Source: Lachnospiraceae bacterium (lineage in GTDB: Bacteria; Bacillota; Clostridia; Lachnospirales; Lachnospiraceae). Taken from it: DNA of 64,000 nucleotides. The notes under the pieces are model-generated. The model worked only from the letters and a program-made list of their open reading frames with translations, did no database searches and was not told the DNA's origin. The DNA is taken from positions 1 through 64,000 of the forward strand of contig JAFXTJ010000052.1 of NCBI GenBank assembly GCA_017535945.1, in the 5' to 3' direction. Both the position numbers and the translations under genes were made by a program. This document shows, piece after piece, positions 42,028 to 51,539 of this stretch (positions within the stretch are counted from its first letter, which is position 1; every line of letters starts with the position of its first letter).

Positions 42028-43131
42028 ATGCAGGGAGCCCGGCGCATAAAACCGTATATTACCCTATTAGCGGTCCTGCCGTCTCTCTGCGCATGCATGC
42101 TTTCACCCGCCTGTCTTCTTGTCAGCGCGGCTGACGGGATTCCCTCCAAGGTCGCCGGTGCCGGCGCACTGCTGGATCCCCGTTCAACTTCCAAAGACGT
42201 GCCGGCCATGCCGGTCCGCGATGCATCTTCGGCGGACGCTTCGTCGGATGCCTCCGCCGAGCTGAAGTATCCCGACCTCTTTATGGCGGATATCGATGAG
42301 GTCATGAATGTCCGCAAGGAACCGAGCAGTTCTTCCGAGAAGATCGGTGTTCTCTATAAGGACTGCGGCGGCACGATCCTGGAGCAGCAGGACGGCTGGA
42401 CCAAGATCAAAAGCGGCGACCTCGTCGGCTGGGCCAGCAACGACTATCTCGTTTTCGGCGCGGAAGCGGAGCGCATGGCGAGGGATGTTGGCGTCAATAT
42501 GGTCGAAGTGACGACGGAATCTCTGCGCGTCAGAGGGGCGCCGGATAAGGACGCCATCGTCCACGGACTGGTCACGGTCGGTGACCGTTTCCCGCTCATC
42601 AGCGAAGATGACGGTTCAGGCTATGTCTGCATCGATTTTGACGGCAAAGAGGGCTATATCAGCAGCGAGTATGCCGATATCTCCTTCCAGGTGGACAGCG
42701 GGGAGACGCTTGCTGCCATCCAGAAGCGCGAGGAGGAAGCCCGCAAAGCCAAACTCAAGGCGAAGCTCACCGCCAATCAGGGTGCTGTCCAGACCAATGC
42801 GGACGAGACCAGACTGCTGGCCGCCCTCATCCAGTGTGAAGCGGGCAATCAGCCCTACGAGGGTCAGCTCGGCGTCGGCGCCGTGGTCATGAACCGCGTA
42901 CGCAGCGGCGCTTATCCCAACTCAGTGGTCGGCGTGATCTACGCATCCGGACAGTTTACCCCGGCCGGCAGCGGCCGTGTGGCCGAGACCTACAACGGGA
43001 CCATCAAGGACAGCTGTCTGCAGGCTGCGCAGGCCGCCATCAACGGCGAGACCACCGTGGGCGGGGCCGTTCACTTCCGCCGTGCCGGCAGCCACGAGGG
43101 AACCGTCATCGGCGGACATGTCTTCTGGTAA
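42028..43131 (+). CDS. SH3-domain cell wall hydrolase (SleB/Hydrolase_2 type)
   Basis: A 367-residue exported protein. A hydrophobic signal region (about 10-35) leads to two SH3-like wall-binding domains (about 85-140: DEVMNVRKEPSSSSEKIGV; about 150-225: ESLRVRGAPDKDAIVHGLV), a charged helix (EEEARKAKLKAKL), and a C-terminal SleB-like domain: LLAALIQCEAGNQPYEGQLG with the catalytic glutamate, AVVMNRVRSG and ASGQFTPAGSG. It should cleave glycan strands of peptidoglycan. It sits between the DUF3048 lipoprotein and NfeD; the ribosome site is weak. Confidence 0.9.
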   Translation: MQGARRIKPYITLLAVLPSLCACMLSPACLLVSAADGIPSKVAGAGALLDPRSTSKDVPAMPVRDASSADASSDASAELKYPDLFMADIDEVMNVRKEPSSSSEKIGVLYKDCGGTILEQQDGWTKIKSGDLVGWASNDYLVFGAEAERMARDVGVNMVEVTTESLRVRGAPDKDAIVHGLVTVGDRFPLISEDDGSGYVCIDFDGKEGYISSEYADISFQVDSGETLAAIQKREEEARKAKLKAKLTANQGAVQTNADETRLLAALIQCEAGNQPYEGQLGVGAVVMNRVRSGAYPNSVVGVIYASGQFTPAGSGRVAETYNGTIKDSCLQAAQAAINGETTVGGAVHFRRAGSHEGTVIGGHVFW

Positions 43132-43152
43132 CATGCAACGGAGGGTACGGAT

Positions 43153-43593
43153 ATGAACATGCTGGTATTCTGGCTGATCGTTCTTGTCGTCTGTGTGGTC
43201 ATCGAGCTCTTTACCATGGGGCTTACCACGATCTGGTTCGCATGCGGCGCAGCCGTGGCTGCGATCGTCGCGATCTTCCTGCCGGAGCTCATCCCGGTGC
43301 AGGCGATCGCCTTTGTCATCGTTTCGCTCATCGTCGTCCTGACCGTCCGGCCCATCGCCGTGAAATATTTCAACAAAGACAGAGCCCGCACCAACATCGA
43401 AGGGATGATCGGCAAGCAGGGGATCGTCATCGGCGAGATCGACAATCTCCAGGGCTGCGGCCGGATCACTGTGGGCGGCATCGAATGGAGCGCGCGCAGC
43501 GTATCCAATGAGGTGAAGATCCCCGTCGGCAGCGTCGTGATCATACGCGCTGTGGACGGTGTTAAATTGCTGGTCGAGCAGGAGCAAGCCTGA
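43153..43593 (+). CDS. NfeD-family membrane protein
   Basis: A 146-residue partner of stomatin-like proteins. Three helices in the first 70 residues (LVFWLIVLVVCVVIELFTMG, AVAAIVAIFLPELIPV, AIAFVIVSLIVVLTV) precede the C-terminal OB-fold domain (IGKQGIVIGEIDNLQGCGRI, EWSARS). This matches the short NfeD1b class. The SPFH gene follows after 21 bases, the classical NfeD-stomatin pair of membrane microdomains. Confidence 0.93.
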   Translation: MNMLVFWLIVLVVCVVIELFTMGLTTIWFACGAAVAAIVAIFLPELIPVQAIAFVIVSLIVVLTVRPIAVKYFNKDRARTNIEGMIGKQGIVIGEIDNLQGCGRITVGGIEWSARSVSNEVKIPVGSVVIIRAVDGVKLLVEQEQA

Positions 43594-43614
43594 CCCGGCC
43601 TGAAAGGAGCGCTT

Positions 43615-44535
43615 ATGCTGATCTTTATCATCGTATTACTCGTCATCCTGCTGGTGGTGCTGGTATCCTGCATCACGATCGTTCCTCAGGCGCACGCCTA
43701 TGTCGTGGAACGTCTGGGGGCCTACCAGGGAACCTGGAATGTGGGCCTGCATCTCAAGGTGCCCTTCATCGACCGCATCGCCAGGCGCGTCAACTTAAAG
43801 GAGCAGGTCTGCGATTTCCCGCCCCAGCCCGTGATCACCAAGGATAACGTCACGATGCAGATCGATTCCATCGTCTTCTTCATGATCACGGATCCCCGCC
43901 TCTTCTCCTACGGCGTGGAGAATCCGATCCTGGCCATCGAGAATCTGACCGCCACCACGCTGCGCAATATCATCGGCGACATGGAACTGGATCAGACCCT
44001 GACCTCGCGTGAGATCATCAACACCAAGATGCGCGCGACGCTCGACGAGGCGACCGATCCCTGGGGCATCAAGGTCACCCGTGTGGAATTAAAGAACATC
44101 ACCCCGCCCGCCGCGATCCGCGACGCCATGGAGAAGCAGATGAAGGCAGAGCGCGAGAAGCGTGAAGCGATCCTCCGTGCGGAAGGTGTCAAGCAGGCAA
44201 CCATCCTTGAATCCGAGGGTAAGAAAGCCTCCCAGATCCTCAATGCGGAAGCCGAGAAGCAGGCCACCATCCTGGCTGCGGAAGCCCAGAAGGAAAAGGA
44301 GATCCGCGAAGCAGAGGGCCGTGCGGAAGCCATCCGCCAGGTCCAGCAGGCCAATGCCGACGGTATCCGCATGATCAAGGAAGCCGGCGCGGACGATGCG
44401 GTCTTAAAGATCCGCTCTCTGGAAGCATTTGCCCAGGCCGCCGACGGCAAGGCGACCAAGATCATCATCCCCTCCGAGATCCAGGGGCTGGCGGGACTCG
44501 CCTCCTCCCTGCAGGGCGTCATCACCAAGGAGTAA
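43615..44535 (+). CDS. SPFH/stomatin-family protein (QmcA-like)
   Basis: A 306-residue membrane-scaffold protein. A signal-anchor helix (residues 2-22) leads to the SPFH domain: VVPQAHAYVVERLGAY-type start (IVPQAHAYVVERLG), GLHLKVPFID, DNVTMQIDSIVFFMITD, and TATTLRNIIGDMELDQTL. A long coiled coil follows (about 165-255, rich in A, E and K). It scaffolds protein and lipid domains with NfeD. It precedes argF by 3 bases. Confidence 0.95.
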   Translation: MLIFIIVLLVILLVVLVSCITIVPQAHAYVVERLGAYQGTWNVGLHLKVPFIDRIARRVNLKEQVCDFPPQPVITKDNVTMQIDSIVFFMITDPRLFSYGVENPILAIENLTATTLRNIIGDMELDQTLTSREIINTKMRATLDEATDPWGIKVTRVELKNITPPAAIRDAMEKQMKAEREKREAILRAEGVKQATILESEGKKASQILNAEAEKQATILAAEAQKEKEIREAEGRAEAIRQVQQANADGIRMIKEAGADDAVLKIRSLEAFAQAADGKATKIIIPSEIQGLAGLASSLQGVITKE

Positions 44536-44538
44536 GCC

Positions 44539-45531
44539 ATGAAAGATCATCCGCTGCACGGACGGGATTTTCTGAAGCTGCTTGATTTCTCTTCCGAAGA
44601 GATCATGGGGCTTATCGACCTCGCGTCCGAACTGAAGAAAAAGAAGAAAGCGGGCATCCCGCATGCCGTCTATCAGGGCAGAAACCTCGCTCTGATCTTT
44701 GAGAAGACGAGCACACGGACCCGCTGCGCCTTTGAAGTGGCCGCGCACGATCTCGGGATGGGCACGACCTATCTGAACCCGAAGGATTCCCAGATCGGGA
44801 AGAAGGAATCCATCCGGGACACCGCACGCGTCCTCTCCGGGATGTTTGACGGCATCGAATACCGTGGCTTCGGTCAGGAGATCGTGGAGGAACTCGCGAA
44901 ATACTCCGATGTGCCCGTATTCAACGGCCTGACCAATGAATTCCACCCGACTCAGATGCTGGCGGATCTGCTGACGGTCAAGGAGCATTTCGGCAGACTC
45001 TCCGGCATCCGTTTCGCCTATCTGGGAGATGCGCGCTACAATACCGGCAACTCCCTGATGGTGGCCTGTGCCAAGATGGGACTCCACTTCACCATTGTCG
45101 CACCCGAAAAATATCATCCCGATAAGGCCCTGCAGGATACCTGCCGGGAGATCGCCGCCTCCACGGGCGGCAGCATCACGCTCACGGAGGATGTGCGGGA
45201 GGGAACCAAAGACGCGGATGTCATCTCCACGGATGTGTGGGTGTCCATGGGCGAACCCGATGAGATCTGGGAGGAACGGATCCGCGATCTCTCGCCCTAT
45301 CGTGTGGACAAAGCAGTCATGGACAATGCTTCTCCGGAAGCCATCTTCCTCCACTGCCTGCCCAGCTTCCATGATCTCGGGACCGGCATCGGCCGTGAGA
45401 TCCATGAGAAATACGGGCTGAACGAGATGGAGGTCACGGACGAGGTCTTCGAGTCGCCGGCATCCCTTGTTTTCGAGGAAGCGGAGAACCGTATGCACAC
45501 GATCAAGGCGGTGCTCTATGCCATGCTGTAA
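44539..45531 (+). CDS. argF: Ornithine carbamoyltransferase
   Basis: Makes citrulline from ornithine and carbamoyl phosphate. In 330 residues are the carbamoyl-phosphate motif [34 protein letters not shown], and HCLP ([11 protein letters not shown]). The ATG lies 3 bases after the SPFH stop, with AAGGAG just before it. No other arg or arc gene is in the window, so it cannot be decided whether it is biosynthetic or part of the arginine deiminase route. Confidence 0.96.
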   Translation: MKDHPLHGRDFLKLLDFSSEEIMGLIDLASELKKKKKAGIPHAVYQGRNLALIFEKTSTRTRCAFEVAAHDLGMGTTYLNPKDSQIGKKESIRDTARVLSGMFDGIEYRGFGQEIVEELAKYSDVPVFNGLTNEFHPTQMLADLLTVKEHFGRLSGIRFAYLGDARYNTGNSLMVACAKMGLHFTIVAPEKYHPDKALQDTCREIAASTGGSITLTEDVREGTKDADVISTDVWVSMGEPDEIWEERIRDLSPYRVDKAVMDNASPEAIFLHCLPSFHDLGTGIGREIHEKYGLNEMEVTDEVFESPASLVFEEAENRMHTIKAVLYAML

Positions 45532-45545
45532 ACAGGACGGTCACC

Positions 45546-46355
45546 TTGCATAAAGAAACGATCGAAGGGCAGCTTACCACCGTATGGGCTGCCCGTCCTC
45601 TTGTCTACCACCCGGTGACGCATGGTTCCACCAATGATCTGGCCGGGACGCTGGCGCGACAGGGAGCCGTTCACGGCACTCTGGTGGTGACCGGGGAACA
45701 GCAAAGCGGACGGGGCCGCATGGGCAGAGCGTGGCTCTGTCCGCCGGGCGCCAATATCGCCATGAGTCTGATCCTGCGGCCGGAGATCCCCATGGAGCGG
45801 ATCCCGCTCCTCACACTGATCGCGGGACTCTCCGTTGCGGAAGCGATCGCCGCCCTGCTGCCCGCGGTTGCTCCGCAGGTCCGGATCAAATGGCCCAATG
45901 ACATTGTCATCGCCGGCAGAAAGGTCTGCGGGATCCTCACGGAATCCGTGACCATGCCGGAAGGAGAGCCCGCCTGCTGCATCATCGGGATCGGCATCAA
46001 CATCCTGCAGCGGGAATTCCCCGGAGAGATCGCCGCGACCGCAGGCTCCGTCCTCTCGCAGACAGGGATAACGATCAGCCGGTCCGCCACAGTCGCCGCA
46101 TTCTGTGGCCGTTTTGAAAAAAACTATGATGAATTCGCACAGACCGCAGACCTCGCGCCTTTCCTGCCCGCCTACGAAACCCGGCTGGCAGGGACCGGCA
46201 GCACCGTGCGGGTCATCGAACCGGGAGAAGCCTATGAAGGCACGGCTCTCGGGATCGACCGGGACGGCTGTCTGCTCGTGCGGAAACAGGACGGAGAGAC
46301 CGTACGGGTGATCGCAGGCGACGTCTCCGTCCGCGGGCTCTGCGGTTATATATGA
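45546..46355 (+). CDS. birA: Biotin--[acetyl-CoA-carboxylase] ligase
   Basis: Attaches biotin to carboxylase carrier proteins. The 269-residue protein lacks the N-terminal HTH of bifunctional BirA. Motifs are HGSTNDLAGTLA, GEQQSGRGRMGRAW, RIKWPNDIVI and KVCGILTES, then a C-terminal SH3-like domain. It starts with TTG at 45546, after AGGACGG; no better in-frame ATG exists before the biotin-binding motif. It lies 14 bases after argF and 24 before coaX, a common order in Clostridia. Confidence 0.93.
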   Translation: MHKETIEGQLTTVWAARPLVYHPVTHGSTNDLAGTLARQGAVHGTLVVTGEQQSGRGRMGRAWLCPPGANIAMSLILRPEIPMERIPLLTLIAGLSVAEAIAALLPAVAPQVRIKWPNDIVIAGRKVCGILTESVTMPEGEPACCIIGIGINILQREFPGEIAATAGSVLSQTGITISRSATVAAFCGRFEKNYDEFAQTADLAPFLPAYETRLAGTGSTVRVIEPGEAYEGTALGIDRDGCLLVRKQDGETVRVIAGDVSVRGLCGYI

Positions 46356-46379
46356 ACACAGGAAGAAAGGAGTCCTGCC

Positions 46380-47207
46380 ATGGTCCTTGTCATTGATGTC
46401 GGCAATACCAATATCACCTGCGGGGTGTTCGCCGCGGATACGGAAGGCGGCGAGGCGAAGTGCACCTTCCGCCTGATGACCCAGACGCCCCGCACCTCGG
46501 ACGAATACGGACTGGAGATCCTCTCGCTCCTAAAGCTGAACGGTCTGAATAAGGGCGATCTCACCGGCGTCATCATCGCGAGCGTGGTGCCCAAGGTCAT
46601 GCACGCGCTGGTGAACGGCATCATCAAATACATCGGCCACCACCCCTATATCGTGGGCCCCGGCATCAAGACCGGCATCCGCATCGCGACGGACAATCCG
46701 CGGGAGGTCGGTCCCGACCGTATCGTGGATGCCGTGGCAGCCTATACGATCTACGGCGGTCCGGTCCTGGTGATCGATTTCGGGACTGCCACGACCTATG
46801 ATCTGGTGGATGATACCGGCTCCTTCGGGGTGGGCATCACCGCCCCCGGCATGCGGATCTCCGCCAAAGCCCTGTGGGAGGATACCGCCAAGCTGCCGGA
46901 GATCGAGATCCGCAAACCGGATTCCATTCTGGCCAGAGAAACGGTGAGCAGCATGCAGGCAGGCCTCGTCTACGGTCAGATCGGACAGACCTCCTATATC
47001 ATCGAACGCGTCCGCGAAGAAAGCGGATTTAAAAACATGCGTGTAGTCGCGACCGGCGGCCTCGGACGCATGATCTCCGAAGAGACAAAAGAGATCGATG
47101 TCTATGACCCGCTGCTGACACTGCGGGGGCTGCAGATCCTGTACCGTAAAAACAGGCGCAGCAAACCCGCCGCAACGGAATTCGAGGAGGGCAGTCCAGA
47201 GACATGA
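46380..47207 (+). CDS. coaX: Type III pantothenate kinase
   Basis: The first step of coenzyme A synthesis, in the feedback-insensitive CoaX form. The 275 residues show [15 protein letters not shown] (phosphate loop), [19 protein letters not shown] and [16 protein letters not shown]. The ribosome site is AAAGGAGTCC. Its TGA overlaps the next gene's ATG (ATGACGG at 47204). Confidence 0.96.
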   Translation: MVLVIDVGNTNITCGVFAADTEGGEAKCTFRLMTQTPRTSDEYGLEILSLLKLNGLNKGDLTGVIIASVVPKVMHALVNGIIKYIGHHPYIVGPGIKTGIRIATDNPREVGPDRIVDAVAAYTIYGGPVLVIDFGTATTYDLVDDTGSFGVGITAPGMRISAKALWEDTAKLPEIEIRKPDSILARETVSSMQAGLVYGQIGQTSYIIERVREESGFKNMRVVATGGLGRMISEETKEIDVYDPLLTLRGLQILYRKNRRSKPAATEFEEGSPET

Positions 47208-47632
47208 CGGAAGAAAACAACATCAACGAAACCGAACTGAATGAGACCCTGCAGGAAGCGGAGAAACTGGGTCTCCTGCCGGACGGGCGCATCGTCCTGT
47301 GCGGTGCCAATGCCTACGAGCAGAAATACTACTACAATCCCGTCTTCCTGAAGATCCCCGAGAGCATCCGGGAGGAGCTCAGGATCATCTGTGTCCTCTT
47401 TACGCAGGAGGCGGGCGGGATCTTTACGATCGAATTCGAGGAAGACGGAGAGATCTTCCTGCGGACCGAATGCGACGAGGAGGATATCACCTGGGACAGC
47501 GTCAGCGCCGGTCTCCTCTCCGGAGAGATTCGGAGAAAGCGGGAGGATCTTTTCTCCGCCATCTCCCTCTATTACCGTGCCATGATCCTCCATGAGGATG
47601 TGAGTGCACTCCTGTCCGGGGAAGATGACTGA
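47204..47632 (+). CDS. Small acidic protein, possibly DUF6145
   Basis: A 142-residue acidic cytoplasmic protein. [29 protein letters not shown] [11 protein letters not shown] and [20 protein letters not shown] resemble a clostridial family I recall as DUF6145, found next to coaX and dus genes. No function is known. It overlaps coaX by 4 bases and dusB by 8, so it is made at similar levels as both. Confidence 0.7.
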   Translation: MTEENNINETELNETLQEAEKLGLLPDGRIVLCGANAYEQKYYYNPVFLKIPESIREELRIICVLFTQEAGGIFTIEFEEDGEIFLRTECDEEDITWDSVSAGLLSGEIRRKREDLFSAISLYYRAMILHEDVSALLSGEDD

Positions 47633-48614
47633 CCCCTCACACATCGGAACGCTTCATCCCCTGAAAGTCGGTGAAGTGACTCTGCCCTGTAATATCGCGC
47701 TGGCCCCCATGGCGGGCGTGACGGATTCCCCGTTCCGCAGGATCTGCCGCGGGATGGGCGCGGGATTCGTGAGCGGCGAGATGATCAGCGCCAAAGCACT
47801 GGTCTACCGGAATAAAAATACGGCGGCCCTGTGCCTGATCCACCCGGAGGAACACCCGGTCAGCCTCCAGCTCTTCGGGAACGATCCCGAGATCATGGCT
47901 CAAGCGGCCGCGATCCTGGCGGAAGAATATCCGCATGATGTCCTGGACATCAATATGGGCTGTCCCGTACCAAAGGTCGTAAAAAACGGCGAAGGCAGCG
48001 CGCTCATGCGCGATCCCGCCCTGATCGGCCGCATCGTCGAAGCGGTCGTGCGCACAGCCGCCCGTCCCGTGACGGTGAAACTCCGGAAAGGCTTCGGGAG
48101 AGACGAATGCTCCGCCCCGGAATGTGCTCTGGCCGCCGAGGCCGGCGGTGCCGCGGCGGTAACGATACACGGCCGCACGAGAGAACAATACTACAGCGGA
48201 AGCGCCGACTGGGAAGCCATCCGGCTCGTGAAAGAAGCCTTACATATCCCGGTCTTCGCCAACGGCGATGTGACAGATGCCGCCTCCTGTGCTAAGATAT
48301 TGGCCGTGACCGGCTGTGACGGCGTCATGATCGGCCGCGCCGCCGAAGGCGATCCCTGGATCTTCCGGGAGGTGACCGCCGGCCTGTCCGGAGCAGCCGT
48401 ACCGCCCCGCCCGGACCGAAACGAACTGCGGGAAATGATCCTGACGCATGCGCGCCTGCTCACAGAGGATAAGGGAGAGTTCACCGCCATGCGGGAAATG
48501 CGAAAGCACGCCGCCTGGTACCTGCGGGGGCTCCCCGGCGCCGCGCGGATGCGCGTACGGCTCTCCGCTATGGAACACTTTGAAGAACTGGAAACCATGC
48601 TGCAGCTGTTATAA
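47625..48614 (+). CDS. dusB: tRNA-dihydrouridine synthase B
   Basis: Reduces uridines in the D-loop of tRNA with FMN. The 329 residues carry APMAGVTDSPFRRIC, the catalytic cysteine motif NMGCPVPKVVKNGEGSALM, VTVKLRKGF, IHGRTREQYYSG and MIGRAAEGDPWIF. I chose ATG at 47625 (overlapping the upstream gene by eight bases, with CCGGGGAAG before it) over the longer GTG at 47604. Confidence 0.95.
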   Translation: MTDPSHIGTLHPLKVGEVTLPCNIALAPMAGVTDSPFRRICRGMGAGFVSGEMISAKALVYRNKNTAALCLIHPEEHPVSLQLFGNDPEIMAQAAAILAEEYPHDVLDINMGCPVPKVVKNGEGSALMRDPALIGRIVEAVVRTAARPVTVKLRKGFGRDECSAPECALAAEAGGAAAVTIHGRTREQYYSGSADWEAIRLVKEALHIPVFANGDVTDAASCAKILAVTGCDGVMIGRAAEGDPWIFREVTAGLSGAAVPPRPDRNELREMILTHARLLTEDKGEFTAMREMRKHAAWYLRGLPGAARMRVRLSAMEHFEELETMLQLL

Positions 48615-48670
48615 ACCGCAGCTGCCCCTGTACAGAAAAGACCGGAAAGGACCGGGATCGGAACAGAGCC

Positions 48671-49510
48671 ATGTCAACCGAAACACAGACAGCCGGGATC
48701 ACAGCTCCTGCCGCCGGCACGGACAGCCCCGCAAAAATCTCCTGCCCTTCCTGCGGAGCCACGTACGACGCCTCACAGGAGGCATGTCCCTATTGCGGTC
48801 ATGTCAACGAACCGGCCGACGAGCAGAGTTTCCTGCGCGAACTGGACGCCTCCAGACAGGAGGTTCAGAAAATGGTGGATCTCCCGGAGGAGACGGCCAC
48901 CAAAGAGGTGCGCCGCTCCGGACGGCTCATCCTGACGGTACTGGCGGTCTTTGCCGGTCTCACGCTCATCATCGCGTTCGCAGTGCATTTTCTGTCCAAC
49001 AACGACCGTTACCACCGCGATGACGAGGCGGATTATCTCTGGATGCAGGAAAACCTCCCCAGGCTTCAGGCCGCCTACGATTCCGGTATGGCGGACGGGG
49101 ATTTCACGGAACTCATCACGCTTTATGAAGAGGGGCAGAAGGACGGCAATCCCGTCTGGCGTTTCACGCATGATGCCTTCACCTCGCGTCTTATCCTGAT
49201 CAAAAAGAACATCCCCGAGGAGATCCGGCAGGCGGAACTCCTGCAGGAGCAGAATGACGGGAGATACCGCAATCATCTGCACCTCCTGCTCTACGATGAG
49301 ATGCAGCTGGCCCTGATCGCGGACGATACGGTCCTCTCCGCAGAAGAGAAGGACTACCTCCAGCCGCTCTCCGAGGAATTTGTCGCGGATATGCGCTCGC
49401 GCTTTTCCATGACCGATGAGGAATTCGACGCTTTCCGCTCGGATTATACACAAAAACGATTCTTAAGCTTCTCGGACTGCGAGGCTTATGTCGATGAACG
49501 GTTCCGGTAG
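48671..49510 (+). CDS. Zinc-ribbon single-pass membrane protein (cluster gene 1)
   Basis: A 279-residue protein I cannot place in a named family. The N-terminus has a zinc ribbon (CPSCGATYDASQEACPYCG, residues 25-43), then a charged stretch, one TM helix (about 82-104, LILTVLAVFAGLTLIIAFAV), and an outer helical domain of about 170 residues (EEGQKDGNPVWRFTHDAF, NHLHLLLYDEM). Predicted topology is ribbon inside, C-terminus outside. It leads a five-gene run and is followed by gene 2 after 9 bases. The ending LSEEFVADMRSRFSMTDEEF faintly resembles the ends of genes 2 and 4. Confidence 0.8.
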   Translation: MSTETQTAGITAPAAGTDSPAKISCPSCGATYDASQEACPYCGHVNEPADEQSFLRELDASRQEVQKMVDLPEETATKEVRRSGRLILTVLAVFAGLTLIIAFAVHFLSNNDRYHRDDEADYLWMQENLPRLQAAYDSGMADGDFTELITLYEEGQKDGNPVWRFTHDAFTSRLILIKKNIPEEIRQAELLQEQNDGRYRNHLHLLLYDEMQLALIADDTVLSAEEKDYLQPLSEEFVADMRSRFSMTDEEFDAFRSDYTQKRFLSFSDCEAYVDERFR

Positions 49511-49519
49511 GGAAATACG

Positions 49520-50311
49520 ATGAACTGCACATATTGCGGAAAAAAACTCTATCCGGAAGCCCCCTTCTGTCCGCACTGCGGCAAGCCAAACGAAAACCGC
49601 ATCCGGCTGGAAAACGATGTGAATGCGTTCAGCCGGGATTACGACCGGACCACGGATGACGTCAGACGTGCCGTCACTCGCAAAAACCGCTTTATCGGCA
49701 AGATCGTCGCCATTGTCTTTCTCGTACTCCTGCTCGTGCTCTCCTTTCTGTTCCTGCAGGAGGGAGCCTCCACCCTGGCCTATTCCCTGCGCAGACAGGA
49801 GATGGAAAAACAGATCGACGGGCTGCTCGTCACGGAAAACGCCTATCTCGACGCACAGGATTATTTCGGTCTCCGCGCCTGGTTTGACGCCGGTTACAGC
49901 GAATATGACATTGCCGGCGCCGCACCGGGCTACACCCGGGTCGGATATGTGGTCCGATCCTATTGTAACTGCATGGGGTATCTCATGGAATACCGGTCGC
50001 AGCTGGTCACGTCTGATTATTACTATGATTCCGTCGTTTCGAGAGCGCGCTCTGTCAGGGATTCCGTCGCGGAATTCTACCGGTGTCTCGATCGCGACTA
50101 CAGCGATACTCCTCAGGAGCGCACAGACGCCGTTGAGCAAATGCGGAGCAACATAGAGGCTGCTCTGGTCGCCTATTTTGCCGTGCCGCCCGAAGAGGCA
50201 GCGTCCCTGCAGACGCTCTCCGACGGTGCCCGCGGGATGCTGCTGGAACAGTATGTACAGGCACCGCCGGACAGAGGAGAACCTGCCCGACATAGCTGGA
50301 GGGAACGATGA
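49520..50311 (+). CDS. Zinc-ribbon single-pass membrane protein (cluster gene 2)
   Basis: A 263-residue protein starting directly with a zinc ribbon (CTYCGKKLYPEAPFCPHCGK, residues 3-22), followed by a charged segment, one TM helix (about 58-80, KIVAIVFLVLLLVLSFLFL) and an outer helical domain. Its end (ALVAYFAVPPEEAASLQTLS, then DGARGMLLEQYV) is similar to that of gene 4 (IFVTYLGAEETELTDLPGMT, then DAQRKFLVERSV), so the two are probably paralogues. It overlaps gene 3 by 4 bases (ATGA). No catalytic motif is seen. Confidence 0.8.
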   Translation: MNCTYCGKKLYPEAPFCPHCGKPNENRIRLENDVNAFSRDYDRTTDDVRRAVTRKNRFIGKIVAIVFLVLLLVLSFLFLQEGASTLAYSLRRQEMEKQIDGLLVTENAYLDAQDYFGLRAWFDAGYSEYDIAGAAPGYTRVGYVVRSYCNCMGYLMEYRSQLVTSDYYYDSVVSRARSVRDSVAEFYRCLDRDYSDTPQERTDAVEQMRSNIEAALVAYFAVPPEEAASLQTLSDGARGMLLEQYVQAPPDRGEPARHSWRER

Positions 50312-50754
50312 TCTTACGAAAGACCGGGGATGCGCTGGAGCATTCCGATACCCTGAGCAGGATCCTGACCGTCATGATCGTGATCCTCTCCCTGCTTCTT
50401 GCAGTCAGTGTACTTGCCTGCTTTGCACGCGTGAACAATTCCTCCCGCAGGGAACGGGAGATCTGGCCGGTCGATAAGCTGGATTGGCAGCTCTCTTACT
50501 ATGGCTGGTACAGAGGTCTGGATACCGTGCTCACGGGGCCCTATCCGTTCTCGGAGGATCCCGCGTACCGGACGCGCTGGGCCTGTTCGGAATACTATGC
50601 AGAGCGTTTTCTGGAAGAGATCCACGCCCATAACGGCGATGTGTCCGCCGCGTCCGCCGCCCATACAAGAGCCGCGCACTGGCTGGAGCAGACCGGCGAT
50701 CTGTCCGTAACAGAAGAGATCGACGGATCACTGAAGCGGGAGGTATGGCCGTGA
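50308..50754 (+). CDS. Short single-pass membrane protein (cluster gene 3)
   Basis: A 148-residue protein without zinc ribbon. One TM helix (about 19-40, LTVMIVILSLLLAVSVLACF) is followed by an outer domain with SYYGWYRGLDTVL, SEYYAERFLEEI and GDVSAASAAHTRAAHWLE. The order YY..x F..I....GD..AA.A is shared with gene 5 (GRYYKDSFYLRIYETMGDTE, RAAQAREAL), suggesting common origin and a TPR-like helical pair. It overlaps gene 2 by 4 and gene 4 by 10 bases. Confidence 0.75.
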   Translation: MILRKTGDALEHSDTLSRILTVMIVILSLLLAVSVLACFARVNNSSRREREIWPVDKLDWQLSYYGWYRGLDTVLTGPYPFSEDPAYRTRWACSEYYAERFLEEIHAHNGDVSAASAAHTRAAHWLEQTGDLSVTEEIDGSLKREVWP

Positions 50755-51539
50755 AATGCCCGAATTGCGGTGCCAATATCCGCGTCCGTGACGAATACTG
50801 TGCCTGGTGCGGTAATCAGAACACGCAGTCCGGCCGCCACGTGCAGATCCTGCGGCGTTACCGCGAAGAGACGGACGCCACAAAAGCAGAACTGGAGCGA
50901 GCCACCCTCGGCCGTGTGCCGCTGTTCATCCGGCTGCTGGTCATTGCACTCCTGCTTGGCGGATTTGTCACACTCATCATCATCGCCGGTACCTCCTATG
51001 AACGCGAAGAAGCCCGTCGCGAAGCCGGAGCGCGGATCCACGCGGCCGAATACACCGCCACGCTGGACCGTCTCCTGGCAGAACGGGATCATACCGCCTT
51101 CGCCCGTTTCATCGAAGAACACGGGATCAGCGTCTACGGCCACTACGGAGAATCGGGTTATCCCTATCGCCGCTATAAGATCTATTATGACCTGAACGGT
51201 GATTATCTGCAGATCGTGAATTCGGTCATGTCCCTCTATCCTTACAAAGAGGGTTCCTATGATACCATGGACCAGATCGTCACGCGGATCGGTGATAATA
51301 CCAATTATTTCTACAAACAGTATGACCGGATCATCGACGGCACCATCAATGAAGACGACTTCCCGGATGCCGATGCGCTCGCCGCCATCGCGGATATGGA
51401 GGCGCAGATCCGGACGATCTTCGTGACCTACCTCGGCGCGGAGGAGACGGAACTCACAGATCTGCCCGGTATGACCGACGCGCAGCGCAAGTTCCTGGTC
51501 GAGCGATCCGTCGCCGGACGCTTCGGGGAGAACAAATGA
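50745..51539 (+). CDS. Zinc-ribbon single-pass membrane protein (cluster gene 4)
   Basis: A 264-residue protein with zinc ribbon CPNCGANIRVRDEYCAWCGN (residues 5-24), one TM helix (about 60-83, LFIRLLVIALLLGGFVTLII) and an outer helical domain rich in aromatic residues (YGHYGESGYPYRRYKIYYD). The C-terminus matches gene 2. It overlaps gene 3 by 10 bases and gene 5 by 4. A ribosome-site-like GGGAGG lies in the end of gene 3, just before the ATG. Function unknown; the ribbon may bind a partner or nucleic acid on the inside. Confidence 0.8.
   Translation: MAVKCPNCGANIRVRDEYCAWCGNQNTQSGRHVQILRRYREETDATKAELERATLGRVPLFIRLLVIALLLGGFVTLIIIAGTSYEREEARREAGARIHAAEYTATLDRLLAERDHTAFARFIEEHGISVYGHYGESGYPYRRYKIYYDLNGDYLQIVNSVMSLYPYKEGSYDTMDQIVTRIGDNTNYFYKQYDRIIDGTINEDDFPDADALAAIADMEAQIRTIFVTYLGAEETELTDLPGMTDAQRKFLVERSVAGRFGENK

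Noticed and set aside
41358..42049. Frames opposite and beside the DUF3048 gene
   Set aside because: Shadows of a lipoprotein with signal peptide and family motifs.
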